Position numbers and translations under genes: made by a program
Notes under the pieces: generated by a model
What the model saw: only the letters and a program-made list of their open reading frames with translations
Database searches by the model: none
Told to the model about the DNA's origin: nothing
Origin: Parabacteroides sp. TM07-1AC
GTDB taxonomy: Bacteria; Bacteroidota; Bacteroidia; Bacteroidales; Tannerellaceae
Reading direction: 5' to 3'
Assembly (NCBI RefSeq): GCF_003480915.1
Contig: NZ_QUKD01000002.1
Span: 124,001 to 188,000, forward strand
DNA length: 64,000 nt
Shown here: piece after piece, positions 8,401-16,047 of the stretch
Layout of the letters: each line of letters starts with the position of its first letter
Position numbering within the stretch: the first letter of the stretch is position 1

Positions 8401-11225
8401 AAGTCATTAGGAGTAAAGACCACTGGATAAGTTTGCTCACCTTCGGCAACAACAGTCTTCGGATCTTCCCAGGCAAAAGTACCGGCAATCTCTTTTCCAT
8501 CCACCATTGCCTTACCTCCGCTCAGAACAGAAGCAGAAAGCGTCTGTCCGGCTTCGATGGTAGAAGCTTTCAAGGTAGAGTTCTCGATTGTCGGAGCTAC
8601 CGTCTTTTTTACAACTTCATAAGTATCCTCTGACTTTGTGATAATCAATACCGGAAGGTCGTTTCCTGCCAGGCTTTCATTAGTCACCAACCAGGCATCG
8701 CTACATCTGATCGCAATTGCTTTATCGGTAAGGGCCGGTTTAGTTGTATTATTAAGAGCTGTCAATACATCGCTATTGGTTACAGCCGGAGCCTCGATCG
8801 TCCCTTTATCCATCGAAAGCCATGCATCGGCAACACCATCGGCACTTTGGGTACGGCTATATACATATTTACTGTTCGTCATATGGATATAATCGGCAAA
8901 GCAGTCGGTATAAGTGTTTGCGTTAGCAATAGCCGTTTCGTTAAAGTTGCTAACAACAGGTAGAACAACTTGACCATTTTCTTTTTTATCTAATGTATAC
9001 CCGTCAGCCATGATAATAGCTGTAGCAGTCCATTTCTTATCCGATGTTGTCCCTTTGAACATCGTGAAAGTATTACCGGAAACAGTATATGTAGGACTTG
9101 CACTAGTAGGGAACAAGACAATACCATTTACTACCCACTCGTTACCATGTCCGGCTTGAACGCTACCTTTGAAGTCACAGTTTGTGATAGTTACCTTTTG
9201 GGAGATTACACTGATTGCATTCTTTTGCCAGTATTTGGTACCGGTACTTTCGGTTTCAATATTTAAGTTATTCAGTATTACGCCATCTGCTTCAATTGTA
9301 ATGTTACCTTTGAGAGTAGCCTTTTGATTGGCATTGACAGAAGTCAACTTAATCGCTTTTGTTATCTGCAAAGGTGATTCTAATTTGTATGTAACCGGCA
9401 ATAAATTGATTGTCGCATTGGGAGTGGCTTTTTCTATCTGTTCTTTCAGCGATTCGGCATCGGTTGCCATAGGCGATCCTTCGTCATCGACTGTCACCCA
9501 CTTACTACCGACGTATCCTTCCTGATATTGACGATATACATTCCCTTTAGATACGGTATATATTTCACCTTTGATTGTCAATTTGTCCTTCTCTTGATTT
9601 GGAGTTGTTCTGGAAGTTACAACAAGTTTTTCTCCTTCTTTCATCGCAATCCGACAATCATTACCGATAGTGACCGTATTAGTAGTCGGTATGGAATAGT
9701 CTTTTACCTGAGAGAAATGTACACTTTCCTCATACTCTCTACCAAAATCAGCATGGCTCCATCCTAAAGAAACTACTGCTCCTCCTGCTTCGTTCGCTCC
9801 ATTTGTACAATTGAGTTCCGAATTGGTGACGGTTACTACGTTATTATAGGAACGGATATCCAATATTGCTGAATATTGAGGGTTAATTTGATTGTCACCA
9901 ATCGCTGTTAGCGTACTGTTTGTAATTGTAGCACTAATGCCATTGTATTTTTCCTGCAAAACTATTACTCCATAGTTTTCATTAGAAAGTATCTTACTTA
10001 TCAATGTAGCATTATTAACAACTATTTCTGTTCCAGTAGAGGCAATGTCCCCTTTTGGGCTACTTAACCCTCCGTTAGCTGTTGTCATAATGGCCGCCCA
10101 TCCCTGTATAGTACCACCCTCAATACTTATCTTTTGTTTTTCATTACAAAGACTGATTGCATAGTAAGTTACATCTATATTTGTACTCTTTGCATAGACT
10201 TGCGCACCAACGCTTAATATATTAAATCCTCTTTGAGCCTTGTCTATCACACAATTTGTTGCAGTAACAACTGGAGTTTCTGTTCCAGATGCAGTACCCA
10301 CCGTTATTGCTTTATTGTTGATATTATTAGGGGTTAGATGCAATTCCGACAGATTTACTTTTGCTCCATTGGTTGCTGTTATATTCATAACACCGGTAAT
10401 TGTTGTTCCATTTTCCCCGCTTCCTGCTCCAACAATGTCGATCGCTCTGTCGATAGTCAGGTCTGCGGTATAGTTTCCCTTTGCCAGGGTGATGGAAGAA
10501 ACGCTCTCGTCTGCAACTGCTTTCTTCAATTCCTCGTCTGTCGATACCATACTTTTTCCGGCAACAAACTTAGCCGAAGGCACTTTCCATGTAGTTGCGT
10601 AACTATCTCCAAAGCTGAATGAATTGAAGATAATTCCTTTTACATAAGACATTTTGCAGTCCGGTACATCATAGCTGTTAACTTCTACATTATTAATATA
10701 TTGTATGATCTTTCCGTCCTGATAGCTTATTTTTATCGTATAAGTACCGGCAACAACAGGTATGTTTTTATCGGCAGAGATATCTTTCCACTCCCCGTCA
10801 CCTGTCGATATCCAGTACTGCCATCCTTTTGTATGGGTATTGTTGTCGATATTAAATTGCAGGATCGACCAATCAGCGTTCACCCCCTTTTCATTGAAGA
10901 CATTTAGCCATAAAGATGTTCTTACACCATTTCGTTTTAATAACTCGTCGGTTAACTTCAACTGTGTTTCGACAACCCAGTTGTCGGTCATGGTCATATT
11001 GGTTTGTGCTGTCTTTCCATGCCATGAAAACCAGTTGTCATGGGGTTCAGTTTTCGTAGAGAATGTGATCCAGTCGCCTGAGATATCCCAGCTTAGAGGT
11101 TCTGTCCGATCATTTTCCCAACTTCCTAATGTACAGGATTGATAGATAGGAGATGTTTGCGCCCATCCGCTATTTGTCGTTACACTTAGAATAACGGCAA
11201 ATACTGTTAGTAATATTTTATTCAT
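5436..11225 (-). CDS. Giant multidomain secreted surface protein with T9SS-like C-terminal tail
   Basis: Predicted cell-surface protein of 1929 residues from the ATG at 11225 (MNKILLTVFAVILSVTTNSGWAQ, a clear signal peptide; an upstream in-frame ATG at 11282 would bury it). In order: a LamG/jellyroll-like N-terminal region to about 210; two right-handed beta-helix stretches at about 210-520 and 570-800 (runs such as VTATNCVIDKA and KVTITNCDFKGS); many Ig-like, InlB-like and MBG-like repeats at about 880-1750 (ITATFKKET, VTATFATK, INAGTYDIYVSRPAD); one Big2 Ig domain (LEPTSQTLSVNETLALKATV); and a C-terminal tail ending in GVYIVRLSNVNGVQTQKVIVQ like type A T9SS sorting domains. No catalytic residues were recognised, so adhesion or polymer binding is more likely than enzymatic action. 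Confidence 0.85.
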   Translation of the reverse strand: MNKILLTVFAVILSVTTNSGWAQTSPIYQSCTLGSWENDRTEPLSWDISGDWITFSTKTEPHDNWFSWHGKTAQTNMTMTDNWVVETQLKLTDELLKRNGVRTSLWLNVFNEKGVNADWSILQFNIDNNTHTKGWQYWISTGDGEWKDISADKNIPVVAGTYTIKISYQDGKIIQYINNVEVNSYDVPDCKMSYVKGIIFNSFSFGDSYATTWKVPSAKFVAGKSMVSTDEELKKAVADESVSSITLAKGNYTADLTIDRAIDIVGAGSGENGTTITGVMNITATNGAKVNLSELHLTPNNINNKAITVGTASGTETPVVTATNCVIDKAQRGFNILSVGAQVYAKSTNIDVTYYAISLCNEKQKISIEGGTIQGWAAIMTTANGGLSSPKGDIASTGTEIVVNNATLISKILSNENYGVIVLQEKYNGISATITNSTLTAIGDNQINPQYSAILDIRSYNNVVTVTNSELNCTNGANEAGGAVVSLGWSHADFGREYEESVHFSQVKDYSIPTTNTVTIGNDCRIAMKEGEKLVVTSRTTPNQEKDKLTIKGEIYTVSKGNVYRQYQEGYVGSKWVTVDDEGSPMATDAESLKEQIEKATPNATINLLPVTYKLESPLQITKAIKLTSVNANQKATLKGNITIEADGVILNNLNIETESTGTKYWQKNAISVISQKVTITNCDFKGSVQAGHGNEWVVNGIVLFPTSASPTYTVSGNTFTMFKGTTSDKKWTATAIIMADGYTLDKKENGQVVLPVVSNFNETAIANANTYTDCFADYIHMTNSKYVYSRTQSADGVADAWLSMDKGTIEAPAVTNSDVLTALNNTTKPALTDKAIAIRCSDAWLVTNESLAGNDLPVLIITKSEDTYEVVKKTVAPTIENSTLKASTIEAGQTLSASVLSGGKAMVDGKEIAGTFAWEDPKTVVAEGEQTYPVVFTPNDLSTYSAAKTTHTFSGNNAIKQYYTVTAGKCENGRVEIKEANAANRYLKGSTLTLLYHPDANYKTKAGAETTLSVTEDKVVTTTFDAIMHTVTIVAGENGSVSVNGKTYTGNSNTISMQQGSELGVQAIPATDYVGSLTCSDSKVISNGVVTVDKPFTINASFTAKPKDQFVVSVPAVQNGKILLYDKDGNAIDAGSSVVSGTVVSVLAVPDLGYELTEGSLKNNDTSISGGKITVTAAASITATFKKETFAVTKTEQNATITITGYENLKQVPYGTELTANVTPKDNYKLLSLVVNGKEIANGGTFTVTAITEVKAVMRKLATIVIDNTPQTFVYDGNKKEFVVKTIPAGIGGFTVKYEGTPQEVDNHIQKAYKVIITRPADDVYAEVTAEQGTIENGLVILAAEMKGVAIPTASGGSLNTNPNADLGSYAWEGGSVGDQEPIHDAIFTPTSGNYKKATFSILTGKGTTPKVVTLDWNGLQTRSTTPNVTFSVNGGSLIALNGSASLSSGSTLYAGQKIRLVATPDATHAAKVSWSVTGGTLSDKTATEATLTLAENTVVTATFATKSSPVFPGLEGLDKVVYDGTIYGTGTPGIKSGNDAVTDNWSITFKQGSVATSTPINAGTYDIYVSRPADVIYSAVIDQKVGSFTIAQKQVTASVTAATSVLKGQSLAQSVLSGTADVDGSFVWIDPTVLMTKTGDQKAKFVPANANYKESGELTANVTVNEATGVTLRTLNVTITNPEKGTVTMTLNGREVVAGASVTKDDKLIVTYTATAANYKASATIGGSDYKSGAEYIVPESGNVEVAVSFTWNNPGTGTDPEPGTPTVDVTGITLEPTSQTLSVNETLALKATVAPVDATDKGISWSSSAPDIVSVDTKGNLKALKAGTATITATTNDGGFTATCKITVSVPTGIEDILSGTRVYAQDGSIVLEPAITVQVLVSDMTGRVIWQGKLSEKKQMAVSAGVYIVRLSNVNGVQTQKVIVQ

Positions 11226-11379
11226 TTGCTTGTATCTTAATAATAAATATAAATTTTCTATACTCGTTTGAGTTGTAATCAATAAGGTTACATAAAACAG
11301 GGTTCTTCTCTTTCGTTTCTTCTTATTTCATAGGCAATACAACTTGAGCTCCATCAATTCCCGGAGTGGATGGTTATAA

Positions 11380-11650
11380 AAATAAAAGAAGGCGTAGGAA
11401 CTGTTGAATATATCTTATAGTGAGGCCTTCGACTGCCCTAATTGCTGATATAAACAACAGCCCACGCCCTTTTATCTTGTCTATACGCATGACTGGCATG
11501 AGTGTACATAACAAGGAAAGGTACGTGAGCGTTCAGTTGTCTATTATCCAGCAATTATGAAAGTGTCGAAGTTTCACTATAAGGATAATATCTTTAAACG
11601 CTTCTCGTAATCAATAAGATGCACAACCATGTATCGCTATACTAGTGTGC
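11380..11650 (-). ncRNA. Structured ncRNA, 6S-like rod with competing terminator fold
   Basis: Read on the minus strand. A near-perfect promoter predicts a 5' end near 11649. A rod of about 180 bases forms by pairing 11409-11433 with 11565-11589 (TTATAGTGA and TTCGAC on both arms), TAATTGCTG 11439-11447 with 11549-11557, 11454-11458 with 11536-11540, and 11476-11480 with 11511-11515. A second fold pairs GGCGTGGGCTGTTG (11468-11455) with CAACAGTTCCTACGCC (11406-11391), directly followed by TTCTTTTATTTTT, a typical terminator. The two folds share bases and exclude each other. Size, rod shape and internal bubbles resemble 6S RNA, but I cannot confirm the family. It could instead be an attenuated leader of the gene starting at 11225, which lies 150 bases further on. 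Confidence 0.6.
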
Positions 11651-11655
11651 AGGAG

Positions 11656-11687
11656 CAAAAGTAGAGAGAAGCATCCGGTTATGCAAA
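11656..11687 (-). promoter_or_regulatory. Promoter of the structured ncRNA
   Basis: On the minus strand TTTG (plus CAAA 11684-11687), exactly 20 bases, then TACTTTTG (plus CAAAAGTA 11656-11663). Both boxes match the Bacteroidetes consensus perfectly. It points towards the giant surface-protein gene and starts the structured RNA. Confidence 0.7.
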
Positions 11688-11735
11688 CAAAAGTGAAACA
11701 ATTTTCTACATCCATTGAAAAGAAAGGAGCAATTC

Positions 11736-11845
11736 CCAAATGGGTCGGCTCCCATCAAAAATAGCTGCCGACCCATTTGAAATAACTCCGGCAGCTATTT
11801 GAAACAGGTGCGGCAGCCATCTAATATAGGTGCGGCAGCGACCGG
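11736..11845. repeat. Tandem array A: five 22-base quasi-palindromic units
   Basis: Units start at 11736, 11758, 11780, 11802 and 11824. The shared word is GGCAGC (11790, 11812, 11834, spacing exactly 22), present inverted as GCTGCC in unit 2; ATTTG recurs at 11775 and 11797. Units 1 and 2 are mirrored: CAAATGGGTCGG (11737-11748) and CCGACCCATTTG (11768-11779) form a perfect 12-base inverted repeat. The array lies about 50 bases upstream of the ncRNA promoter. Confidence 0.75.
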
Positions 11846-11929
11846 ATCATCATCTGCATACGATAAAAACAATTTTACCCTTCACCTGTCACGGCTTTCA
11901 ACTTATTATGTATCAAAATAATACGGTGA

Positions 11930-12039
11930 AACGTCTTTTGATCGGTTGAAAAAGACCAGTGTTTTGAAATGTTAAGACCAGTGTTTTAGAATCAAAAGTC
12001 CGGTCTTTTGATTGCAAAAGATATATGCTTTGAAAGCAC
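11930..12039. repeat. Tandem array D: about five 22-base units
   Basis: AAGACCAGTGTTTT occurs at 11952 and 11974, exactly 22 apart, and continues in phase as AAGTCCGGTCTTTT at 11996 and, degraded, at 12018; a related inverted word, GTCTTTTGAT, begins at 11933. The third clear unit is part of the palindrome AATCAAAAG-N6-CTTTTGATT. The word is unrelated to array A 85 bases away, but the period and palindromic design are the same. Confidence 0.65.
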
Positions 12040-12187
12040 GGCTTTGCGTGTTACATTTATTAAGATTTGGGCGTTTGGTGTTGTGAAACGTCTGGTGTCA
12101 CAGGAATATACAGATTGACAGCAAGTTGCAGGAGTGTGAAAGGTGAAGCCTCTCGCTTTATATTGGCTGTAGAGTGTGTTTTTCCAT

Positions 12188-12220
12188 AAAAAAAAGCATC
12201 CCTTCCGGAATGCTTTTTTA
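12188..12220 (-). terminator. secG operon terminator
   Basis: On the minus strand AAAGCATTCC, loop GGAA, GGGATGCTTTTTTTTTATGG: a 10-base stem with one mismatch and nine Ts, 31 bases after the secG stop. The plus strand also has a T-run, so it may act in both directions. Confidence 0.8.
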
Positions 12221-12250
12221 TATACATTTAAATATCTGATAAAATCAAAC

Positions 12251-12631
12251 TTATTGTGCTTGTGCAGGTTCTTCTGCCGGAGTTTCTTCTTCAACCGGAG
12301 CATTTGCCGATGGCTGAGCCGTACCGAAGTTAGGAGCTACCGTATTCGGATCGATTGTAACAGCTTCATTTACCTGTTTTTTGATTTCAGATTGTGTAGT
12401 AGTTGTTGCTCTAGGGATAAATGCTGTAATAACGATACTACATACAATAACAAAACCAGCCAGGCCCCATGTTGCTTTTTCCAAAAAGTCTGTGGTTTTA
12501 CGTACACCCATAATTTGGTTAGATGAAGAGAATCCCGAAGCCAGACCTCCCCCCTTTGAGTTCTGTATCAATACTATCAGGATCAAAAGTATTGAAGCGA
12601 TCAGGATTAGAATAGAAATAAATACGTACAT
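12251..12631 (-). CDS. secG: Preprotein translocase subunit SecG
   Basis: Small inner-membrane subunit that assists SecYEG-dependent export. The 126-residue protein has two hydrophobic helices (about 3-22 and 57-73) separated by the conserved cytosolic loop QNSKGGGLASGFSSSNQIMG, the SecG signature. The family core ends near residue 75; the rest is an acidic, Pro/Ala/Glu-rich extension (PVEEETPAEEPAQAQ) of a kind I know from other Bacteroidetes. It is the last gene of the run sigma-54 activator, lptE, TPR protein, secG, with only 7 bases to the gene before it. Confidence 0.93.
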   Translation of the reverse strand: MYVFISILILIASILLILIVLIQNSKGGGLASGFSSSNQIMGVRKTTDFLEKATWGLAGFVIVCSIVITAFIPRATTTTQSEIKKQVNEAVTIDPNTVAPNFGTAQPSANAPVEEETPAEEPAQAQ

Positions 12632-12638
12632 TTTAGTT

Positions 12639-13409
12639 TTATTTTTTAGTGTTAATAATCAATTTTTCCAAAAATCTAATTTGGTCTGCAAAGTAAGCAT
12701 TTTTTTCTGGATAATTCAAATATAAGTTTTTAATAATTTGCAATGCCTTCTCATACCGTTTCTGTTTAACATAAATATGAGCCAATGTCTCGGTAAAATA
12801 AGAATCATCGTCCAACGAACGGGGGTGCTCACTCTCCTGTTCTTTTAACGGAGCCTGAGAAGATGGGGCATCCGGCTGCAAAGTCAGCGACAAACCGCTA
12901 CCCGGTGCACGTTGTTCATCATTTTTAATGAAAGAATCGATCAGATCATGATGCTGAAGCCTGGCCGACGGTTCTTCTTCAGCCGGTGTCTCATCTTTGG
13001 ATAACGACCAATAAATATAATCGGATGATACGGAAGGCTGAAATAATAGACTTTCATCGGTCGCCTGTTGCTCCCCTTCCCCCTCACGATCAGCCAGGAA
13101 AGCTTCGATCAAGGAGAAAGAATCTGCTGCCGATGCACCTTCCTCACCTGTAGCTGCCTTAAACGTCATACCGTAACGCTCTCCCTCGATCAGTGCAAAT
13201 AATTTTCTTCTGTCCGGTATATAAACTGCCATTCTTTTCAACTCTGCGGCAAAACGTATATCGTTCAATACAGCCAGATTCTTCAGATAAAGCATTCGGG
13301 CTATATGAAAATAAGGATATTCATCCACTATCTGACGTAACGGGGAAAGTGTTTCCTTTGTCAGCAGAGAGGGATCTTCCATCAATAGATATAAGTCTGC
13401 AGCTTTCAT
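12639..13409 (-). CDS. TPR-like conserved protein between lptE and secG
   Basis: Unknown function, 256 residues, no signal peptide. The N-terminal half is helical (LYLLMEDPSLLTKETLSPLRQIVDEYPYFHIARMLYLKNL), the middle is acidic and probably disordered, and the C-terminus has one clear tetratricopeptide-like unit (FTETLAHIYVKQKRYEKALQIIKNLYLNYPEKNAYF). It begins 4 bases after the lptE stop and ends 7 bases before secG, so it is cotranscribed with envelope genes. A cytoplasmic scaffold role is a guess. Confidence 0.8.
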   Translation of the reverse strand: MKAADLYLLMEDPSLLTKETLSPLRQIVDEYPYFHIARMLYLKNLAVLNDIRFAAELKRMAVYIPDRRKLFALIEGERYGMTFKAATGEEGASAADSFSLIEAFLADREGEGEQQATDESLLFQPSVSSDYIYWSLSKDETPAEEEPSARLQHHDLIDSFIKNDEQRAPGSGLSLTLQPDAPSSQAPLKEQESEHPRSLDDDSYFTETLAHIYVKQKRYEKALQIIKNLYLNYPEKNAYFADQIRFLEKLIINTKK

Positions 13410-13413
13410 AATT

Positions 13414-13926
13414 TTACCAATTGGCTACGGTTGCATTATAAATCTGATCTGTCAACTCATCGACGATCTCGGTACACAACTCTGCCTGCACATCCTGCAA
13501 CATCCGGCTTGCATCGAACTCACGATAAGCAGAGAAACTCTGTTCGAAATCTTCATCCGGATTCGTCCGGTTGGAATAACGGACACGGACGGTGATCGTC
13601 AGCTTCGTCTGGGACGACCAGGCATCTTCCTTGACAGCCATCGGTGTCAGTTCGTAACCGGTAATTTCCCCTTCCAACTCCAGGTCTCCGTTGTTATTGA
13701 CCATCTGGAGACGGGTCTGACGGATATAAATATCCTTCAACGCTTCGGTAAACTCCTGCGATAACGGAGGATACACCAAAGGAGCCTGGTTCGGAAAATC
13801 CTTGACAGTAATTGTTTTTACTTTTGTATAGTCAATCGAAGCTCCGTTGAACTTATAGGAAATAGAACAAGCCGTAACTATTACCCCTATCAGCAGACAG
13901 AGCCAGATCACATTCTTTCTCAACAT
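13414..13926 (-). CDS. lptE: LptE family outer-membrane LPS-assembly lipoprotein
   Basis: Partner of LptD in the outer-membrane translocon that inserts lipopolysaccharide. The 170-residue product has a lipoprotein signal (LIGVIVTACSIS, Cys20) and the LptE core: SYKFNGASIDYTKVKTITVKDFPNQAPLVYPPLSQEFTEALKD, then the two-strand segment LELEGEITGYELTPMAV and a C-terminal helix. It lies directly after the sigma-54 activator (1-base gap). The second LPS transport gene in the window, lptC, is at 25198-25863, so the system is dispersed. Confidence 0.88.
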   Translation of the reverse strand: MLRKNVIWLCLLIGVIVTACSISYKFNGASIDYTKVKTITVKDFPNQAPLVYPPLSQEFTEALKDIYIRQTRLQMVNNNGDLELEGEITGYELTPMAVKEDAWSSQTKLTITVRVRYSNRTNPDEDFEQSFSAYREFDASRMLQDVQAELCTEIVDELTDQIYNATVANW

Positions 13927-13927
13927 A

Positions 13928-15115
13928 TTATTCCAAATTATATTCTTTAATCTTTCTGTAAAGAGTACGTTCCGATATTTTCAGATCAGCAGCCGCATTC
14001 TTTCTGCGTCCGTTATGTTTCTCCAATGCTTTACGGATCATATCTTTTTCGACCTCTTCCAAAGAAAGTGTCTCTTCTTCTTCCACCGCTTCCGCTTCCT
14101 GGATAGGAGCCGAATGAACCGGATGGATCGGATGTGCATAAGCAGTCTCATCGGTTACCGGCATAGGCATCTTCCCTCCCATGATATCATGAACCAGCTT
14201 TTTCAGTTCATTGACATCTTTCTTCATATCGAAGAGGACCTGGTAAAGTATCTCGCGTTCACTGTTGAAAAATTTTTGGTCGTTTTCCTGCTGTTTGACC
14301 AGGACCGGATATTTCTCCACATTCAGATCCGGAAGATACAAACGCAGTATGCTGGCGGTGATATCCCGGTCTTCCTCGATCACTGAAATCCGTTCCGTAA
14401 TATTCTTCAATTCGCGGACGTTTCCCGGCCAGCGGTAAGAAGTCAGCAACTGGCGAGCTTCTTCATCCAGGCGGATCGGCGGCATACGATATTTCTCGGC
14501 ACAGTCTCCGGCAAATTTACGGAACAACAGGATAATGTCATCCGGACGTTCACGCAAAGGAGGTATCTGGATAGGTACTGTATTCAAACGATAGTACAGA
14601 TCTTCACGGAATTTTCCGTCTGCCACCGCCTGCACCAGGTTCACATTAGTCGCAGCAACAATCCTCACATTCGTCTTCAGTACTTTTGATGAACCGACTT
14701 TAATAAATTCACCGGTCTCAAGAACACGCAACAGACGGGCTTGTGTCGGAGTAGGCAATTCCCCGACTTCGTCCAAAAAAATAGTTCCTCCGTCGGCTAC
14801 TTCAAAATAACCTTTCCGGTCTGCCAATGCCCCTGTAAAAGAGCCTTTTTCATGTCCGAACAACTCGGAGTCGATGGTTCCTTCCGGGATAGCACCACAG
14901 TTCACGGCTATATACTGACCATGTTTACGCGGACTGTTCTGATGTATGATCTGAGGAAAAGTTTCTTTACCGACACCACTTTCTCCTGTAATAAGCACAG
15001 ACAAATCAGTCGGTGCCACCTGAAGAGCGACATCGATCGCCCTGTTCAGGCCAGGGCTATTTCCTATAATTCCAAAACGCTGTTTTATTTGCTGGACGTC
15101 AACCTTAATCATCAT
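13928..15115 (-). CDS. Sigma-54-dependent transcriptional activator without receiver domain
   Basis: AAA+ activator that opens promoters bound by RpoN. Of 395 residues, about 20-250 form the AAA+ domain with Walker A GESGVGKE, the sigma-54 contact loop as GSFTGA (usual form GAFTGA), Walker B TIFLDEVGELP and the R-finger region LPTPTQARLLRVLETGEF. A Gln/Glu-rich linker follows, then a Fis-type HTH (NAAADLKISERTLYRKIKEYNLE). There is no N-terminal receiver, GAF or PAS domain, so activity may be set by level or by a partner. It heads the run with lptE, the TPR gene and secG. The start may be either of two adjacent ATGs (15115 or 15112). A TAATTTTG -7 box (plus CAAAATTA 15153-15160) lies upstream. 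Confidence 0.9.
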   Translation of the reverse strand: MMIKVDVQQIKQRFGIIGNSPGLNRAIDVALQVAPTDLSVLITGESGVGKETFPQIIHQNSPRKHGQYIAVNCGAIPEGTIDSELFGHEKGSFTGALADRKGYFEVADGGTIFLDEVGELPTPTQARLLRVLETGEFIKVGSSKVLKTNVRIVAATNVNLVQAVADGKFREDLYYRLNTVPIQIPPLRERPDDIILLFRKFAGDCAEKYRMPPIRLDEEARQLLTSYRWPGNVRELKNITERISVIEEDRDITASILRLYLPDLNVEKYPVLVKQQENDQKFFNSEREILYQVLFDMKKDVNELKKLVHDIMGGKMPMPVTDETAYAHPIHPVHSAPIQEAEAVEEEETLSLEEVEKDMIRKALEKHNGRRKNAAADLKISERTLYRKIKEYNLE

Positions 15116-15212
15116 ATCTATTGAATATCTGTAATTATTTCAGTTTGTCTGCCAAAATTACAAATCTTAATTCAAATTCCAGCTATCAAGAGCAGATTCT
15201 ATCAGCGGTTTC

Positions 15213-16040
15213 TTATTTTTTAGCACCATAAGTACGGTTGAATAAAAATTCTGCCAATGCCGTATCATCCGTAAAATTCTTTATTTCGTCAGGCGAGATG
15301 GGCTCACCGACATATACATCGACTGTCTTTCCCCGTTTGTTGAAAGCTTCGGCTGGAATACGCAGAGTACGTATCTTCCAACTGATACCACCCAGCCAAT
15401 AAAAGAAGCGGGAATTCAAAAAATCAAAATAAACGGGATATATCGGAACATTGCCTTTGCGGATCAGACGGATCACGCTGTGCGTCCAGGGCAGGTCACG
15501 GATCACCTTGTCTTCTTTATTGTAGAAAGAAATCGCCCCTGCCGGGAAAAAGCCCATCGGATGCCCTTCTTTCAGGCGCTGCAATGAATAACGTACACCG
15601 TTTATATTGGCCGGGTTCGGACCATTACCGGTAGAATCGGGCAAGACTGAAACAAAATTATCCTTCATGGCACCGATCTTTACCAGGATCTCGTTCACCA
15701 TCACCTTAAAGTCCGGACGGCGCGCTGCCATGATATCGATCAGTATGATCCCATCGACCGAACCGATAGGATGATTGGATATTGTTATAAATGCCCCTTC
15801 AGGCAAATGATCCAGTATTTCCCCATTATGCAGATGATACTTGATGTCGATCAAAGGATCATTCAGTAAGGCAGTAGTAAACGCTGCTCCACGCAAATGG
15901 CAATTATTGGCATGCACTTTGTTTACTTTGTCAACACTTAGCCATTTAATCAGTAATTTGCCAAGGAAGGTGCCTACACGGCTTCTGAAGAACGGGGCAG
16001 CTTCCTGCAAATCATTAATGTCTACTACGCTCTTTTTCAT
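15213..16040 (-). CDS. Glycerol acyltransferase (PlsC/LPLAT family)
   Basis: Membrane-associated lysophospholipid acyltransferase-like enzyme of 275 residues. The catalytic block is ISNHPIGSVDG, the HPxGxxDG variant of the NHx4D motif found in one branch of the family; a later block reads GFFPAGAISFYNKED, equivalent to the EGTR-type acceptor site. No strong membrane helix is seen, so it may bind the membrane surface. It is the last gene of the four-gene lipid operon, 7 bases after the CDP-alcohol transferase, and could acylate the head-group precursor or finished lipid; the substrate is unknown. Confidence 0.85.
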   Translation of the reverse strand: MKKSVVDINDLQEAAPFFRSRVGTFLGKLLIKWLSVDKVNKVHANNCHLRGAAFTTALLNDPLIDIKYHLHNGEILDHLPEGAFITISNHPIGSVDGIILIDIMAARRPDFKVMVNEILVKIGAMKDNFVSVLPDSTGNGPNPANINGVRYSLQRLKEGHPMGFFPAGAISFYNKEDKVIRDLPWTHSVIRLIRKGNVPIYPVYFDFLNSRFFYWLGGISWKIRTLRIPAEAFNKRGKTVDVYVGEPISPDEIKNFTDDTALAEFLFNRTYGAKK

Positions 16041-16047
16041 ATTTTAT

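Larger units (their letters stand above)
11226..12250. other. Gene-free interval holding an ncRNA and two repeat arrays
   Basis: No convincing coding sequence on either strand. From left to right it holds the presumed leader of the giant gene (11226-11377, nothing recognised), a structured minus-strand RNA (about 11380-11650) with its promoter (11656-11687), a 22-base-period array (11736-11845), a second array (11930-12039), a stretch with nothing recognised (12040-12187) and the secG terminator (12188-12220). Confidence 0.7.

Noticed and set aside
5541..11142. Many plus-strand frames of 60-126 codons opposite the giant gene
   Set aside because: Shadows of the repetitive minus-strand coding sequence; no family matches and no promoters.
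11736..12039. CRISPR array
   Set aside because: No unique spacers: units abut each other at an exact 22-base step, vary in sequence, and no cas genes are present.
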